DNA of 64,000 nt from Aeromicrobium sp. Leaf245 (GTDB taxonomy: Bacteria > Actinomycetota > Actinomycetes > Propionibacteriales > Nocardioidaceae), in the NCBI RefSeq assembly GCF_942548115.1, contig NZ_OW824151.1:124001-188000 (forward strand), given 5' to 3'. The notes under the pieces are model-generated. The model was not told where the DNA came from, did not search any database, and was given only the letters and a program-made list of their open reading frames with translations. The translations under genes were made by a program, and so were the position numbers. Every line of letters starts with the position of its first letter. Within the stretch, counting starts at the first letter, position 1. Below, one piece after another: positions 1 to 7,931 of the stretch.

Positions 1-585
1 GCCGTCGTACGGGCGAAGCTGGTTGGCGGTCGCGCGTCGGGTGAAGCCGAGCTCGGTCAGCATCCGCCCCGGGGCTGGGTTGGTGACTGCTACGGGTGCG
101 ACGACGCCGTGGATGGTGGCCGGCAGCCCGACCACGTGGGTCAGGGCGGTGCGCCACGCCCACGCGCGTGCTGGTGCTGATGTGTTCGCGGACAACCAGA
201 TCGACAGCTCGGCGACACCGGTGCGGGGGTCGATGGCGAAGGAGATCTCGCCCAGGACATCTCCGCCACCGTTGACCAGGACGAGAGGGACCAGCCGCCC
301 GGCGCGTGCCGCGGCCCGCTGAGCGGCAACCTTGTCGGCCCACGAGGTCAGCGACACCGACGCGTCCCAGTCCACGTCCGCAGACCCGATCGACGGCTGG
401 AGGCGGTCGGCTTCGCGCAGACACGTGTGGCGCCAACTTGGGCCGTCCAGAAGCTGTGGCGGCCGCAGGACGAGATCGTGGTTCCCAAAGCGTCCTGTCG
501 TGTGGACGGAGGCCGCTCGTGTGGACGCTGAGTCCAGGGTGAAGTCCTTCGGGGTCAGGGACCCGGGGCGTGGGTCGCAGGTCAT
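1..585 (-). CDS. GNAT-family N-acetyltransferase, C-terminus cut by window edge
   Basis: The minus strand is open from an ATG at 585 to the window edge (195 codons, no stop reached). It ends with a typical GNAT stretch: VPLVLVNGGGDVLGEISFAI, then VAELSIWLSANTSARAWAWR, then ML-TELGFTRRATANQLRPYDG. In RimJ/RimL-type enzymes these are the acetyl-CoA-binding core and the relative-from-neighbour GF motif. The ATG overlaps the stop of the DUF3152 gene as ATGA, so the gene is translationally coupled as the last known member of the minus-strand cassette. The substrate is unknown. Linking it to metal stress rests on position only. Confidence 0.75.
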   Translation of the reverse strand, partial: MTCDPRPGSLTPKDFTLDSASTRAASVHTTGRFGNHDLVLRPPQLLDGPSWRHTCLREADRLQPSIGSADVDWDASVSLTSWADKVAAQRAAARAGRLVPLVLVNGGGDVLGEISFAIDPRTGVAELSIWLSANTSAPARAWAWRTALTHVVGLPATIHGVVAPVAVTNPAPGRMLTELGFTRRATANQLRPYDG

Positions 586-1349
586 GGCCATGGGTTCGCC
601 GCGCATCCGTCCAGGCCCAGGGTCTGCTGGAGCATGACCGGTGCCTTGGCGCCAGGCGCAGGGCATGGTTGGTGGTTGAACCCGAGGGCGTGTCCGACCT
701 CGTGGTTGATGACGTACTGGCGGTACTTGCCCAGGTTGTCGTAGGAGTCGACGCCCTGGACCCACCGTTTGCCGTTGATGACCACGTCGTTGCCGTTGCG
801 ACACGACACTTCACCCCGGGTGCGTAGCGGCGCGCACAGGCGATCGGTCGTCGCCGGGCTGGCCAGCACCACACGCAAAGCCGCGTCTGGGGTGCGACGG
901 AACGAACGTTCGCCGGTGGCGGTCCAGCCCCGTCGGTCACCCAAGGTGGCGTCGACGGCGCGGGTGAACCGGCTGAGCTTCAGCCCAAGCCCGTCCTCAA
1001 CTTCCACCCGGTACGTGATGACGGTGCCGGCCTCACCCACGCGCTCACCCGTGCTCGTGGCCGCGGTGAACGTGCCGTCGGCCGCCTTGGGGACGGTCGT
1101 GGGATCAGGGGCTGGCGTTGGCCTCGCCGCGGCTGGCTCTGGCGCCTTGGTGGCAGGTGTTGCGGGGGCTGGTGGTGTGCTGAGGGAGGGGGCGATCCGG
1201 GCGGCGGGGTCGGGACGTGGCGGTGCCGTCCGGCCTGCGACGCCGGCGGCCACCAGCAACGTCGCCGCAGCGAGTGCGGCCACGGCTACCGATAGCCGCC
1301 GAACCGTCAGCTCACTCTTGGTCGGGTGGCGCCGCCGAGCGCCGCTCAC
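582..1349 (-). CDS. DUF3152-like secreted/anchored metzincin-type zinc protease
   Basis: The 255-residue product has a short basic N-terminus, one hydrophobic segment (about residues 19-38) and a Pro/Ala/Thr-rich linker to about residue 90. A globular domain then carries HEVGHALGFNH near residues 216-226. This is the full HExxHxxGxxH zinc motif of metzincins, followed by a Met (APVMLQQ) that could form the Met-turn. Two cysteine pairs fit an exported location. The GTG at 1349 is chosen because it overlaps the stop of the upstream gene as GTGA. It sits in an operon with copper-associated lipoproteins, so it probably acts outside the membrane. DUF3152 proteins are known from actinobacteria, but their substrate is not. 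Confidence 0.8.
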   Translation of the reverse strand: MSGARRRHPTKSELTVRRLSVAVAALAAATLLVAAGVAGRTAPPRPDPAARIAPSLSTPPAPATPATKAPEPAAARPTPAPDPTTVPKAADGTFTAATSTGERVGEAGTVITYRVEVEDGLGLKLSRFTRAVDATLGDRRGWTATGERSFRRTPDAALRVVLASPATTDRLCAPLRTRGEVSCRNGNDVVINGKRWVQGVDSYDNLGKYRQYVINHEVGHALGFNHQPCPAPGAKAPVMLQQTLGLDGCAANPWP

Positions 1350-2164
1350 AGCATGGCCTTCCAGGTGGCCCCGTCGTCGGTGCTCTCGTAGATGCCGGTC
1401 GTGGTGGCGGCGTACCAGGCGTCGTCGTTGGCCGTCAGCGCTTGCGGCTGTCCGGGCAGCTCGCCGCGGCCCTTCCAGGTCTGACCGTCCACCGAGGACC
1501 ACACGAGCCCGGCCGGCGAGATCCCGGCCAGCGTGGTGTCGCCGTCGATGTAGACCAGCGGCGGCGCAGTGCTGACTCGTTCGGTCTGACCGCCAATGAC
1601 CTGCCCCAGTGTGTAGTTGGCGCCGGTGACCAAGACGCTGTCGTCTGGGCCGATTGCCACGTCAATGGCCGGCAGCTGCGCCAGCGGGGTGAAGGCGCGT
1701 CCGTTGTCGGTGGACTCGACAACGGTCTGAGTGACCGCGTCGTAGGCCACGACTCTGGTTCCGGTGGTGTCGATGGCGTGCAGGTCGGCCTGCCCGGTCA
1801 GGCTGATCGGGTCGAGGGTGCGGCCGGCGTCGCTGCTGGTGACCAGTCCCATCGGGTTGGTCGCGCCGGCGGTTGCGGGGTGTCCGCTGGCGGCGAACTG
1901 GTCGGGACCGGTGACGGTGAAGCCCATCAGGTCGTGCGGGGCCTGTTCGACCCGTTGGGGGTTGCCGTCGTCGAGGGTGAACAGGCCGTCGTGGGTCGCT
2001 ATCCACAGCTCGCCGGTTGCTGGGTTGGGGCCGAGGCCGTGGACGTGCCCGAACGCTAGAGCGGTCGGGGCGTCTTGGGCTGGCTGCGAGCAGGCAGCTA
2101 GCAAGGTGAGCATCAGGGTCAGCGCTGTCGCGCCGACCCGAGCGGGAAGGTGTGTGTGAGTCAT
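1346..2164 (-). CDS. F510_1955-family beta-propeller-like lipoprotein
   Basis: The 272-residue protein begins with a lipoprotein signal peptide whose lipobox is LLAAC, placing it on the outer face of the membrane. The rest consists of repeated strands with BNR/sialidase-like Asp-box patterns: SSDAGRT, STDNGRAF, SSVDGQTW and STDDGATW. This fits the so-called F510_1955 glycosylhydrolase family, although no catalytic acid can be assigned, so an enzymatic role is unproven. Such genes often accompany DUF305 lipoproteins in copper-resistance loci, as here. The ATG at 2164 is preferred because it directly precedes the signal peptide; 66 further codons upstream look non-coding. It is coupled to the DUF3152 gene. 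Confidence 0.8.
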   Translation of the reverse strand: MTHTHLPARVGATALTLMLTLLAACSQPAQDAPTALAFGHVHGLGPNPATGELWIATHDGLFTLDDGNPQRVEQAPHDLMGFTVTGPDQFAASGHPATAGATNPMGLVTSSDAGRTLDPISLTGQADLHAIDTTGTRVVAYDAVTQTVVESTDNGRAFTPLAQLPAIDVAIGPDDSVLVTGANYTLGQVIGGQTERVSTAPPLVYIDGDTTLAGISPAGLVWSSVDGQTWKGRGELPGQPQALTANDDAWYAATTTGIYESTDDGATWKAML

Positions 2165-2234
2165 GGCGTCGTTGACCGTCCGACCCGCGCCCACACCCTG
2201 TTGCCAGGGTGAGCGCGGGCCGAGGTGTCGGCTC

Positions 2235-2816
2235 CTAGGAACCGAGCAGGTCCCGCATCGTGGCGATCTCGGCGGTTTGGTCCTTGCGGATCGTGCCCGC
2301 GAGCGCCTTCGCGTCGGCGTTCTTGCCGTCGCTCTGCTCAGCCTTGGCCATCTGGACCGCACCCTCGTGGTGCGCCAGCATCATGGTCAAGAACATCTGG
2401 TCGAACCCCGCGCCGGAGGACGCTTCGAGCTCGGCCAGCTGGTCGTCGCTCATCATGCCCGGCATCGAGCTGGAGTCGCCACCCATGTTCGAGTGGTCCA
2501 TCCCGCCCATGTCGTCGCCCTCGGCGGGGACGTCCTTGCCCCACTTGTTCAACCAGCCGGTCATCGTGTCGATCTCCGGGCCTTGGGCGGCCTCGATGTC
2601 CGCGGCAAGCTCCAGCACTGCGGCGGTGTCGGTGCGGGTCTTGGCCAACGCTGCCATCTCGGTGGCCTGGCGGTGGTGCGGGATCATGTCCTGGGCGAAC
2701 GAGACGTCCGCCTTGTTGAAGTCGGCATCGGCCGACGAGTCGTCACTGCTGGAACAGGCGGTCAGGGCTGCTGCCGCCACGGCGACCAGGGTCGCCACCT
2801 TCATTCGGGTACGCAC
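2235..2816 (-). CDS. DUF305 lipoprotein, copper-associated
   Basis: This is a 193-residue lipoprotein with lipobox ALTAC at residues 17-21. It carries two copies of the DUF305 signature: DMIPHHRQATEMA near residue 43 and MMLAHHEGAVQMA near residue 145. The Met- and His-rich stretch between them (GDDMGGMDHSNMGG, SMPGMM) suits Cu(I)/Ag(I) binding. DUF305 proteins such as CopM are periplasmic or surface copper binders. The GTG at 2816 is chosen over the ATG four codons later because an AAGGAG ribosome site lies 8 bases before the GTG. It is the second gene of the cassette and is followed by the F510 gene after 70 bases. Confidence 0.88.
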   Translation of the reverse strand: MRTRMKVATLVAVAAAALTACSSSDDSSADADFNKADVSFAQDMIPHHRQATEMAALAKTRTDTAAVLELAADIEAAQGPEIDTMTGWLNKWGKDVPAEGDDMGGMDHSNMGGDSSSMPGMMSDDQLAELEASSGAGFDQMFLTMMLAHHEGAVQMAKAEQSDGKNADAKALAGTIRKDQTAEIATMRDLLGS

Positions 2817-2895
2817 GAGCTGTTCTCCTTGGGGTCTGCTCGACAGGGGTCGCTTGAACGGCGTGAACCCGCAGGATCACGCCGAAAGCTGCCTG

Positions 2896-3348
2896 TCAGC
2901 AGCGGATGACAGTGGTGCGTTGTCGCGCCGTCATGGCCTCGAACGCACTGCGTAGCGTTCCTAGCCGTACCGATGTCGGCGGCGGGCGCTGCCACAGCAC
3001 CCACCGGAACACCCCACGGGGCCACCCGATCAACGCGACGAACGAGACCAGCAGAGCCAGGCACATCGCCATCAAGCCGCTGCAGTCGGCCATGCCGCCC
3101 TCGGTGCCTTGACCCATCGGATCGCCGCCGTCCGGAGCGGCCACCATGGCCACCTGTGCGACGTCGGAGTGATGCGCCGGCGTCGCCGACGAAGCCATCT
3201 GGGCGTGAGCGTCGTGCCCGCCACCGGACGCCGGCTCGAGCAGAAGGCTGTGCATCAACACGATGCCCAGGATCAGCGCAGGCGCCAGCAGCGCCATCAG
3301 CCACCGGGGGCCGACGGACGCTCTCACGCGTGCAACGGTGTACGACAT
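2896..3348 (-). CDS. DUF6153-like small membrane protein
   Basis: The 150-residue protein has two hydrophobic segments: one near residues 15-36 (WLMALLAPALILGIVLMHSL) and one near 95-115 (SGLMAMCLALLVSFVALIGW). An extracellular loop between them is rich in His, Met and Asp and could bind metal. The layout matches actinobacterial DUF6153 proteins, whose function is unknown but which often sit in copper loci. The ATG at 3348 is favoured because GAGG lies close upstream; an ATG three codons earlier lacks a usable ribosome site. It is the first gene of the minus-strand cassette and diverges from the DUF4396 gene across the CsoR-like palindrome. Confidence 0.72.
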   Translation of the reverse strand: MSYTVARVRASVGPRWLMALLAPALILGIVLMHSLLLEPASGGGHDAHAQMASSATPAHHSDVAQVAMVAAPDGGDPMGQGTEGGMADCSGLMAMCLALLVSFVALIGWPRGVFRWVLWQRPPPTSVRLGTLRSAFEAMTARQRTTVIRC

Positions 3349-3436
3349 CAGCCTCATCCTACGGACCCGCGCTCCAACCGGCCCGACAGAACGAGAACAG
3401 GCCATCGTGGTCTCGAACACTCGCCACCAGAGACCT

Positions 3437-3453
3437 ATACCCCCCGGGGGTAT
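3437..3453. promoter_or_regulatory. CsoR-like copper-responsive operator
   Basis: ATACCCCCCGGGGGTAT is a perfect palindrome with 8-base arms around one central base. It matches the ATACCC...GGGTAT type of site bound by actinobacterial CsoR repressors. It lies in the divergent interval between the DUF6153 and DUF4396 genes and touches a TATGCT -10-like element at 3451-3456 that points towards DUF4396. Copper release of a CsoR-type repressor would open both directions. No csoR gene is in the window, so the regulator must be encoded elsewhere. Confidence 0.75.
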
Positions 3454-3489
3454 GCTTGAGTGACCAGACAAAGGGCTCAGGAGGACGCG

Positions 3490-4176
3490 ATGGACCAGCA
3501 CGGCACACACCACCACCACGACATGGACCACACCGGCCACGGCGACGCGGGGCACAGCGGTCATGGGGGTGGCGTGAACTCGATGGCGGCCAGCGCGACA
3601 CTGCACTGCCTGACCGGGTGCGCCATCGGAGAGATCCTTGGTCTGATGATCGGGACCGCGGCGGGCCTGTCCAACGGCGTCACCATCGTCATCTCGGTGG
3701 CGCTGGCGTTCGTGTTCGGCTTCTCGCTGTCCTCGCTGCCGCTGGTGAAGGCCGGCCTGGGAGTGGGTGCTGCGTTGAGCGTGGTGCTGGCCGCGGACAC
3801 GCTGTCCATCGCGACGATGGAAGTCGTGGACAACCTGGTCATGGCTGTCATCCCCGGCGCCATGGACGCCGGGTTGGTCAACGTGCTGTTCTGGGTGGGG
3901 ATGATGATCTCGCTCACGGTGGCGTTCTTCGCCGCCTACCCGGTCAACCGGTACCTGCTCCAGCGAGGCAAGGGCCACGCTCTGACGCACGAGTACCACC
4001 AGGCCGCCCCCGCGGCTACCGGGTTCCGGCGCTTCATCCCGTCCATCCCGACCAACGCCCTGGTCGCGGTCATCGTCGCCTTCATGCTCGGCGGACTCGT
4101 CGTGTCGATCGCTGACGACCTCGGAGCGGGAAATGACTCGCACTCGGCCGCAAGTGCCGGACTGCTCGACCGCTGA
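3490..4176 (+). CDS. DUF4396 membrane protein with His-rich N-terminus
   Basis: The 228-residue product opens with a His-rich cytosolic tail (HGTHHHHDMDHTGHG and beyond) that looks metal-binding. About five membrane segments follow, one of them holding LHCLTGCAIGEILG, whose paired cysteines and buried glutamate could coordinate metal. DUF4396 proteins are common next to copper exporters but have no established reaction. The ATG at 3490 has AGGAGG six bases upstream; an in-frame ATG at 3460 lies inside the promoter and lacks one. The CsoR-like operator just upstream argues for induction by copper. Confidence 0.82.
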   Translation: MDQHGTHHHHDMDHTGHGDAGHSGHGGGVNSMAASATLHCLTGCAIGEILGLMIGTAAGLSNGVTIVISVALAFVFGFSLSSLPLVKAGLGVGAALSVVLAADTLSIATMEVVDNLVMAVIPGAMDAGLVNVLFWVGMMISLTVAFFAAYPVNRYLLQRGKGHALTHEYHQAAPAATGFRRFIPSIPTNALVAVIVAFMLGGLVVSIADDLGAGNDSHSAASAGLLDR

Positions 4177-4247
4177 ACCACCAAGGCGTCCGCCCGTCGG
4201 CGCCTTGACCTTACCCGGAGCTCACCAGACTGCGCTATCATCGCCGC

Positions 4248-4607
4248 ATGACGATGACATTGGATACAGCCGCTGCGACAGCCGAAGAGCCTCTGACCGC
4301 TGCTGCGTGCCTCTTTCACGGGTTCAGTGACCGCTCGCGCCTGGTGATCTTGCAGCACCTGTTGTCCGGCGAGCACCGGGTAGTTGAGCTGACCGAGCAC
4401 CTGGGCCTGGCCCAGTCGACCGTCTCCAAGCACCTTGCTTGCCTGAAGGAGTGCGGTCTTGTCACCTCCCGACCGCAAGGCCGAGCGTCGGTGTTCAGCG
4501 TCACCCACCCAGAAGCGACGACCCAGCTGCTGGCAGCGGCCGAGACGTTGCTGGACCTGACCGGCTTCGCCGTCACCCTGTGCCCGACCTACGGAGTCAA
4601 CCGATGA
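4248..4607 (+). CDS. cmtR: CmtR-like ArsR-family Cd/Pb-sensing repressor
   Basis: This is a 119-residue winged-helix ArsR/SmtB regulator. The recognition helix region reads LGLAQSTVSKHLACLKECGL. Its cysteines C65 and C69 (CLKEC) match CmtR Cys57 and Cys61, and C112 in the C-terminal tail matches Cys102; this triad binds Cd(II) or Pb(II) in mycobacterial CmtR. The alpha-5 zinc site of SmtB is absent. A TATCAT -10-like box at 4236-4241 ends 6 bases before the ATG, suggesting a leaderless transcript. The stop overlaps the start of the first CDF pump as ATGA, so sensor and pump are co-translated. Confidence 0.88.
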   Translation: MTMTLDTAAATAEEPLTAAACLFHGFSDRSRLVILQHLLSGEHRVVELTEHLGLAQSTVSKHLACLKECGLVTSRPQGRASVFSVTHPEATTQLLAAAETLLDLTGFAVTLCPTYGVNR

Positions 4608-5332
4608 GCACCCTCGATCTGGCAACCAAGCAGCGCCTCGGACGTCGCGCCAAGATGTTTGCCGGCCTGTCTGTGACGTACAACGTCGTCGAGGCCGTCA
4701 TTGCCATCACCGCTGGCGTCGTGGCCGGTTCCGTGGCGCTGGTCGGGTTCGGCCTGGACTCGGTCGTGGAGGTCTCAAGCGGCTTGATCATCTTGTGGCA
4801 GTTCTCCCACCGAATCCCGGAGTCCCGCGAGCAGCAGGCGCTGCGACTGTTGGCGTTCTCGTTCTTCGCCCTGGCCGCCTACGTCGGGTTCGAGTCCATC
4901 CGCAGCCTGCTGACCGGCGCCGAGTCCGACCCATCGACCGTGGGCATCGTCCTGGCAGCGGTGTCGCTGGTCGTGATGCCGTTCATCTCTTACGCGCAGC
5001 GCCGCACCGGCAAGGCCCTCGGCTCGAACGCGGTCGTCGCCGACGGCACCCAGACCCTGCTGTGCACGTACCTGTCCGCGGTGCTCCTGGTCGGTCTGGT
5101 CCTCAACGCCACGCTGGGCTGGTCGTGGGCTGATCCCATCGCCGGGCTCATCATCGCCGGCGTCGCCGTGCGTGAAGGACTCGAGGCATGGCGCGGCGAC
5201 GGCTGCTGCTCACCCATCAGCCGAGACAGCGACGACAACGCCGGATGCGGCTGCACCGACTGCCAGGACCACTGCTGCGCACCGGCCGCCGAACCCCAGG
5301 TCCTGCAGCTCGGCACAGACAGCAAGCCCTGA
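4604..5332 (+). CDS. CDF-superfamily cation transporter with Cys-rich tail
   Basis: This is a 242-residue inner-membrane protein with five to six predicted membrane segments. Conserved acidic positions GFGLDSVVEV and VVADGTQTLL lie in the segments that bind metal in cation diffusion facilitators. It lacks the usual cytosolic beta domain and ends instead in a soluble tail of about 45 residues containing CC, CGC, C and CC clusters, likely to bind Cd, Pb or Zn. The ATG overlaps the cmtR stop, and its own stop overlaps the next pump (TGATG). This is probably the target pump of the CmtR-like sensor. Confidence 0.85.
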   Translation: MSTLDLATKQRLGRRAKMFAGLSVTYNVVEAVIAITAGVVAGSVALVGFGLDSVVEVSSGLIILWQFSHRIPESREQQALRLLAFSFFALAAYVGFESIRSLLTGAESDPSTVGIVLAAVSLVVMPFISYAQRRTGKALGSNAVVADGTQTLLCTYLSAVLLVGLVLNATLGWSWADPIAGLIIAGVAVREGLEAWRGDGCCSPISRDSDDNAGCGCTDCQDHCCAPAAEPQVLQLGTDSKP

Positions 5333-6243
5333 TGGGATCCGGGCATAGCCACGGGCCCCCGGCAGGACACGCCGGAGCCCGCTACCGCGGCAAGCTGGCC
5401 ATCGCCTTCGGCCTCATCGCAACGTTCTTCGTCGTCGAGCTCGTCTACGGCCTGCTCGCGGACTCACTGGCCCTGATCTCCGATGCCGGCCACATGGCAG
5501 CCGACGTCGTCGCCCTAGGCGCGGCATTGGCCGCGACCAAGATCGCGACCCGCAAGGACACGACCGGCCGCCGCTCGTTCGGGTCCTACCGGGCCGAGGT
5601 CTTCGCGTCCGGCCTGACCGTCCTGCTGATGCTGGCAGTGTCGGTCTACGTGGTCATCGAGGCCATCAGCCGCATCGGCAGCGACCCCGACGTTTCCTCG
5701 GGGCCCATGGTCGTGGTCGGCGGGCTCGGTTTAGTCGTCAACATCGTCGTGATGCTCCTGCTGCGGGCCGGGTCCAAGGAGAGCCTGAACGTCAAGGGCG
5801 CCTACTTCGAGGTCGTCGCCGACACCGCCGGGTCCGTCGGCGTCGTCGCCGCCGGCATCCTCATCGCGACCACCGGGCAGGCATGGTGGGACACGGTCGT
5901 CGCCGTGGCCATCGGCGCGTTCGTCGCCGTCCGCGCCGTCATCCTCGGCCGGCAGGTCCTGGCCGTCCTGGGCCAGCACGTCCCAGAAGGGATGGCCATC
6001 GACGCCGTCGCTGACGACCTGGCCGCCATCCCCGGAGTCACCAACGTCCACGACCTGCACATCTGGGTCCTCACGTCGGGCATGAACGTGGCCACCGCCC
6101 ACCTCGTCGCCGACGACACCGACGAGTTCCCCCGCATCCTCGAACACGCCCGCACCACGTTGAAGACCACCTACGCCATCGAGCACGCCACCCTCCAGGT
6201 CGAACGCACCGCAGCACGCGAGTGCCACGAGATCGACTGGTGA
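5332..6243 (+). CDS. czcD: CzcD/ZitB-type CDF metal efflux protein
   Basis: This 303-residue proton-coupled exporter starts with a His-containing tail (GHSHGPPAGH) and has six membrane segments. The tetrahedral metal site motifs are visible: ISDAGHMAAD in segment 2 and VVADTAGSVG in segment 5. The C-terminal cytosolic domain contains VHDLHIWVLTSG, the usual dimer and metal-sensing strand. Length and motifs are standard for CzcD/ZitB (Zn, Co, Cd). The ATG at 5332 shares one base with the preceding stop. Two different CDF proteins in one coupled unit suggest complementary metal ranges. Confidence 0.92.
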   Translation: MGSGHSHGPPAGHAGARYRGKLAIAFGLIATFFVVELVYGLLADSLALISDAGHMAADVVALGAALAATKIATRKDTTGRRSFGSYRAEVFASGLTVLLMLAVSVYVVIEAISRIGSDPDVSSGPMVVVGGLGLVVNIVVMLLLRAGSKESLNVKGAYFEVVADTAGSVGVVAAGILIATTGQAWWDTVVAVAIGAFVAVRAVILGRQVLAVLGQHVPEGMAIDAVADDLAAIPGVTNVHDLHIWVLTSGMNVATAHLVADDTDEFPRILEHARTTLKTTYAIEHATLQVERTAARECHEIDW

Positions 6244-6268
6244 CCCACACCCAGGAACGAGACGACCG

Positions 6269-6928
6269 ATGAAGAGCATGACCAGACAGACCAAGATCGC
6301 GATCCTGTTCGGGCTCATCGCAGTAGCCCTGTTCGGCGGGGCGTTCGTGTACCAGAACCTCGCCGGCACCGAACCCGCCGACGCCACTGAACGCGAGAAC
6401 ATCACCGTTCGCGCTGACAGTCACCGTCTCGACACCGCCGACGACGGCAAGGTCACGCTCGTGGAGTTCCTCGATTTCGAGTGCGAGGCCTGCCGTGCCG
6501 CGTACCCGTTCGTCGAGCAGCTTCGCGAGCAGTACGACGGCCAGGTCACGTTCGTCCTGCGCTACTTCCCGATCCCAAGTCACACGAACGCGAACAACGC
6601 CGCGTATGCGGTGGAGTCCGCCGCCCGTCAGGGCAAGCTCGAGGACATGTACAAGCGGATGTACGACACCCAGGCCGAGTGGGGCGAGTCCCAAGACTCC
6701 AAGGCCGACCTGTTCCGCAGCTACGCCCAGGAGCTCGGCCTCGACATGGCTCAGTACGACGCCGACGTCGCCAGCCGCGATGTCGCAGCGCGCGTTGCCA
6801 AGGACGTGGCAGACGGGGAGCGGCTCGGCGTCACCGGTACACCGTCGTTCTTCCTCAACGGCGAACCCCTGACCCCGTCCACGACCGACGAGTTCATCGA
6901 CGCCATCGACGGCGCCCTCGCGAAGTAG
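6269..6928 (+). CDS. DsbA-family membrane-anchored thiol oxidoreductase
   Basis: The 219-residue protein has an N-terminal membrane anchor (about residues 9-28) and an external thioredoxin fold. The active site is FECEACRAAYPF (CxxC as CEAC), and the cis-proline loop is GVTGTPSFFLNG. It belongs to the DsbA-like/thioredoxin_4 family that forms or isomerises disulfides in exported proteins. It sits 25 bases after the CDF gene with a GAACGAGACGA-type weak ribosome site, so it probably belongs to the same unit. A role in protecting exported thiols from soft metals is a contextual guess. Confidence 0.88.
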   Translation: MKSMTRQTKIAILFGLIAVALFGGAFVYQNLAGTEPADATERENITVRADSHRLDTADDGKVTLVEFLDFECEACRAAYPFVEQLREQYDGQVTFVLRYFPIPSHTNANNAAYAVESAARQGKLEDMYKRMYDTQAEWGESQDSKADLFRSYAQELGLDMAQYDADVASRDVAARVAKDVADGERLGVTGTPSFFLNGEPLTPSTTDEFIDAIDGALAK

Positions 6929-6982
6929 GACACCGGTGAACCTTCTTACAGGTCGCACCGCTGCCCCGGCGCACGTCGGTTC

Positions 6983-7846
6983 ATGCGTGAACGCATGAGC
7001 ATGAGCCGTCCGGACGCGACCGCGTCATCGCTCGAGCGCGCGGTCCATGCCGCCGAGAAGCACCAGATCGCCCTGTACCTGGTTGCCATCGCAGCAGCAG
7101 TCGCCTTTGGACTCGCCGCACCCGAAGGTGCGGGGGCGTCCTTGGAGCACGCGATCGAACCGGTGCTTGCTGCGCTGCTGTTCGCGACGTTCCTGCAGGT
7201 CCCGTTCCTGGACATGGCTGCCAGCTTCCGCGACGTCCGCCTCCTCGGGGCCGTGCTCGGTCTGAACTTCCTCGCCGGGCCTCTGGTCGTGTGGGGTCTG
7301 ATCCAGTTCCTGGGCGACGACCAGGCCGTGCTGGTCGGGGTCCTGCTGGTCCTGCTGACCCCGTGCATCGACTACGTCATCGTGTTCTCCGGCTTGGCCG
7401 GGGGAGCGGAGGACCGCCTTGTCGCCGCGGCACCGCTGCTGATGCTCCTGCAGCTGGTGCTGCTGCCTGTCTACCTGTACCTGTTCGTCGGGTCCGACCT
7501 GGCCGACATCGTCGAGCCCGGACCGTTCCTGCACGCGTTCATCGTGCTGATCGCCATCCCACTGGGGCTGGCGGCGCTCACCCAAGCGCTGTCCAGGCGG
7601 TTCGCAGCTGCCAAGGCCGTGGAAGCACTGATGGCTGTGGCGTTGACCGGGTTCGAGCAGACGCGCTCGGTCGCAGCAGCCATCGCAGGCGACCACGAAG
7701 CCGCCGCCCGAGTCGAGCTCACCCTGCCCGACACCGGCGTCTGCGGTGGTGCAGGGACGTTCGACGACCAAGCTGCGGCCGACGGCGGCTGCTGCGGTGC
7801 GCCGGCCGCACCCGAACTCATCACGCTGGGTCGACCCAGCCTGTGA
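6983..7846 (+). CDS. ACR3-type arsenite carrier N-part fused to a foreign Cys-rich tail
   Basis: Residues 1 to about 220 resemble the bile-acid/ACR3 permease family, with about seven hydrophobic segments and the diagnostic LLTPCIDYVIVFSGLAGG. Full ACR3 proteins have ten segments and about 330-370 residues. After KAVEALMAVALTG the sequence changes to FEQTRSVAAAIAGDHEAAAR, LTLPDTGVC and GGCCGAP. That stretch looks to me like the tail of the FAD/NAD(P)-binding oxidoreductases found in actinobacterial ars operons, and is not membrane-like. The simplest reading is an in-frame deletion joining two neighbouring ars genes. Transport activity is doubtful. The start is uncertain among ATGs at 6983, 6995 and 7001. 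Confidence 0.7.
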   Translation: MRERMSMSRPDATASSLERAVHAAEKHQIALYLVAIAAAVAFGLAAPEGAGASLEHAIEPVLAALLFATFLQVPFLDMAASFRDVRLLGAVLGLNFLAGPLVVWGLIQFLGDDQAVLVGVLLVLLTPCIDYVIVFSGLAGGAEDRLVAAAPLLMLLQLVLLPVYLYLFVGSDLADIVEPGPFLHAFIVLIAIPLGLAALTQALSRRFAAAKAVEALMAVALTGFEQTRSVAAAIAGDHEAAARVELTLPDTGVCGGAGTFDDQAAADGGCCGAPAAPELITLGRPSL

Positions 7847-7931
7847 CACCCACAGCCCGCAGCTCGGCGACATCGCGCGACCACGAGCACTTCGGACGCA
7901 TCGCCGGCCTCATGACCTCGTCACGGCGGCG

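Noticed and set aside
23-322. A 99-codon plus-strand frame at the left edge
   Set aside because: The opposite strand encodes a coherent GNAT acetyltransferase coupled to the upstream gene, so this frame is its shadow.
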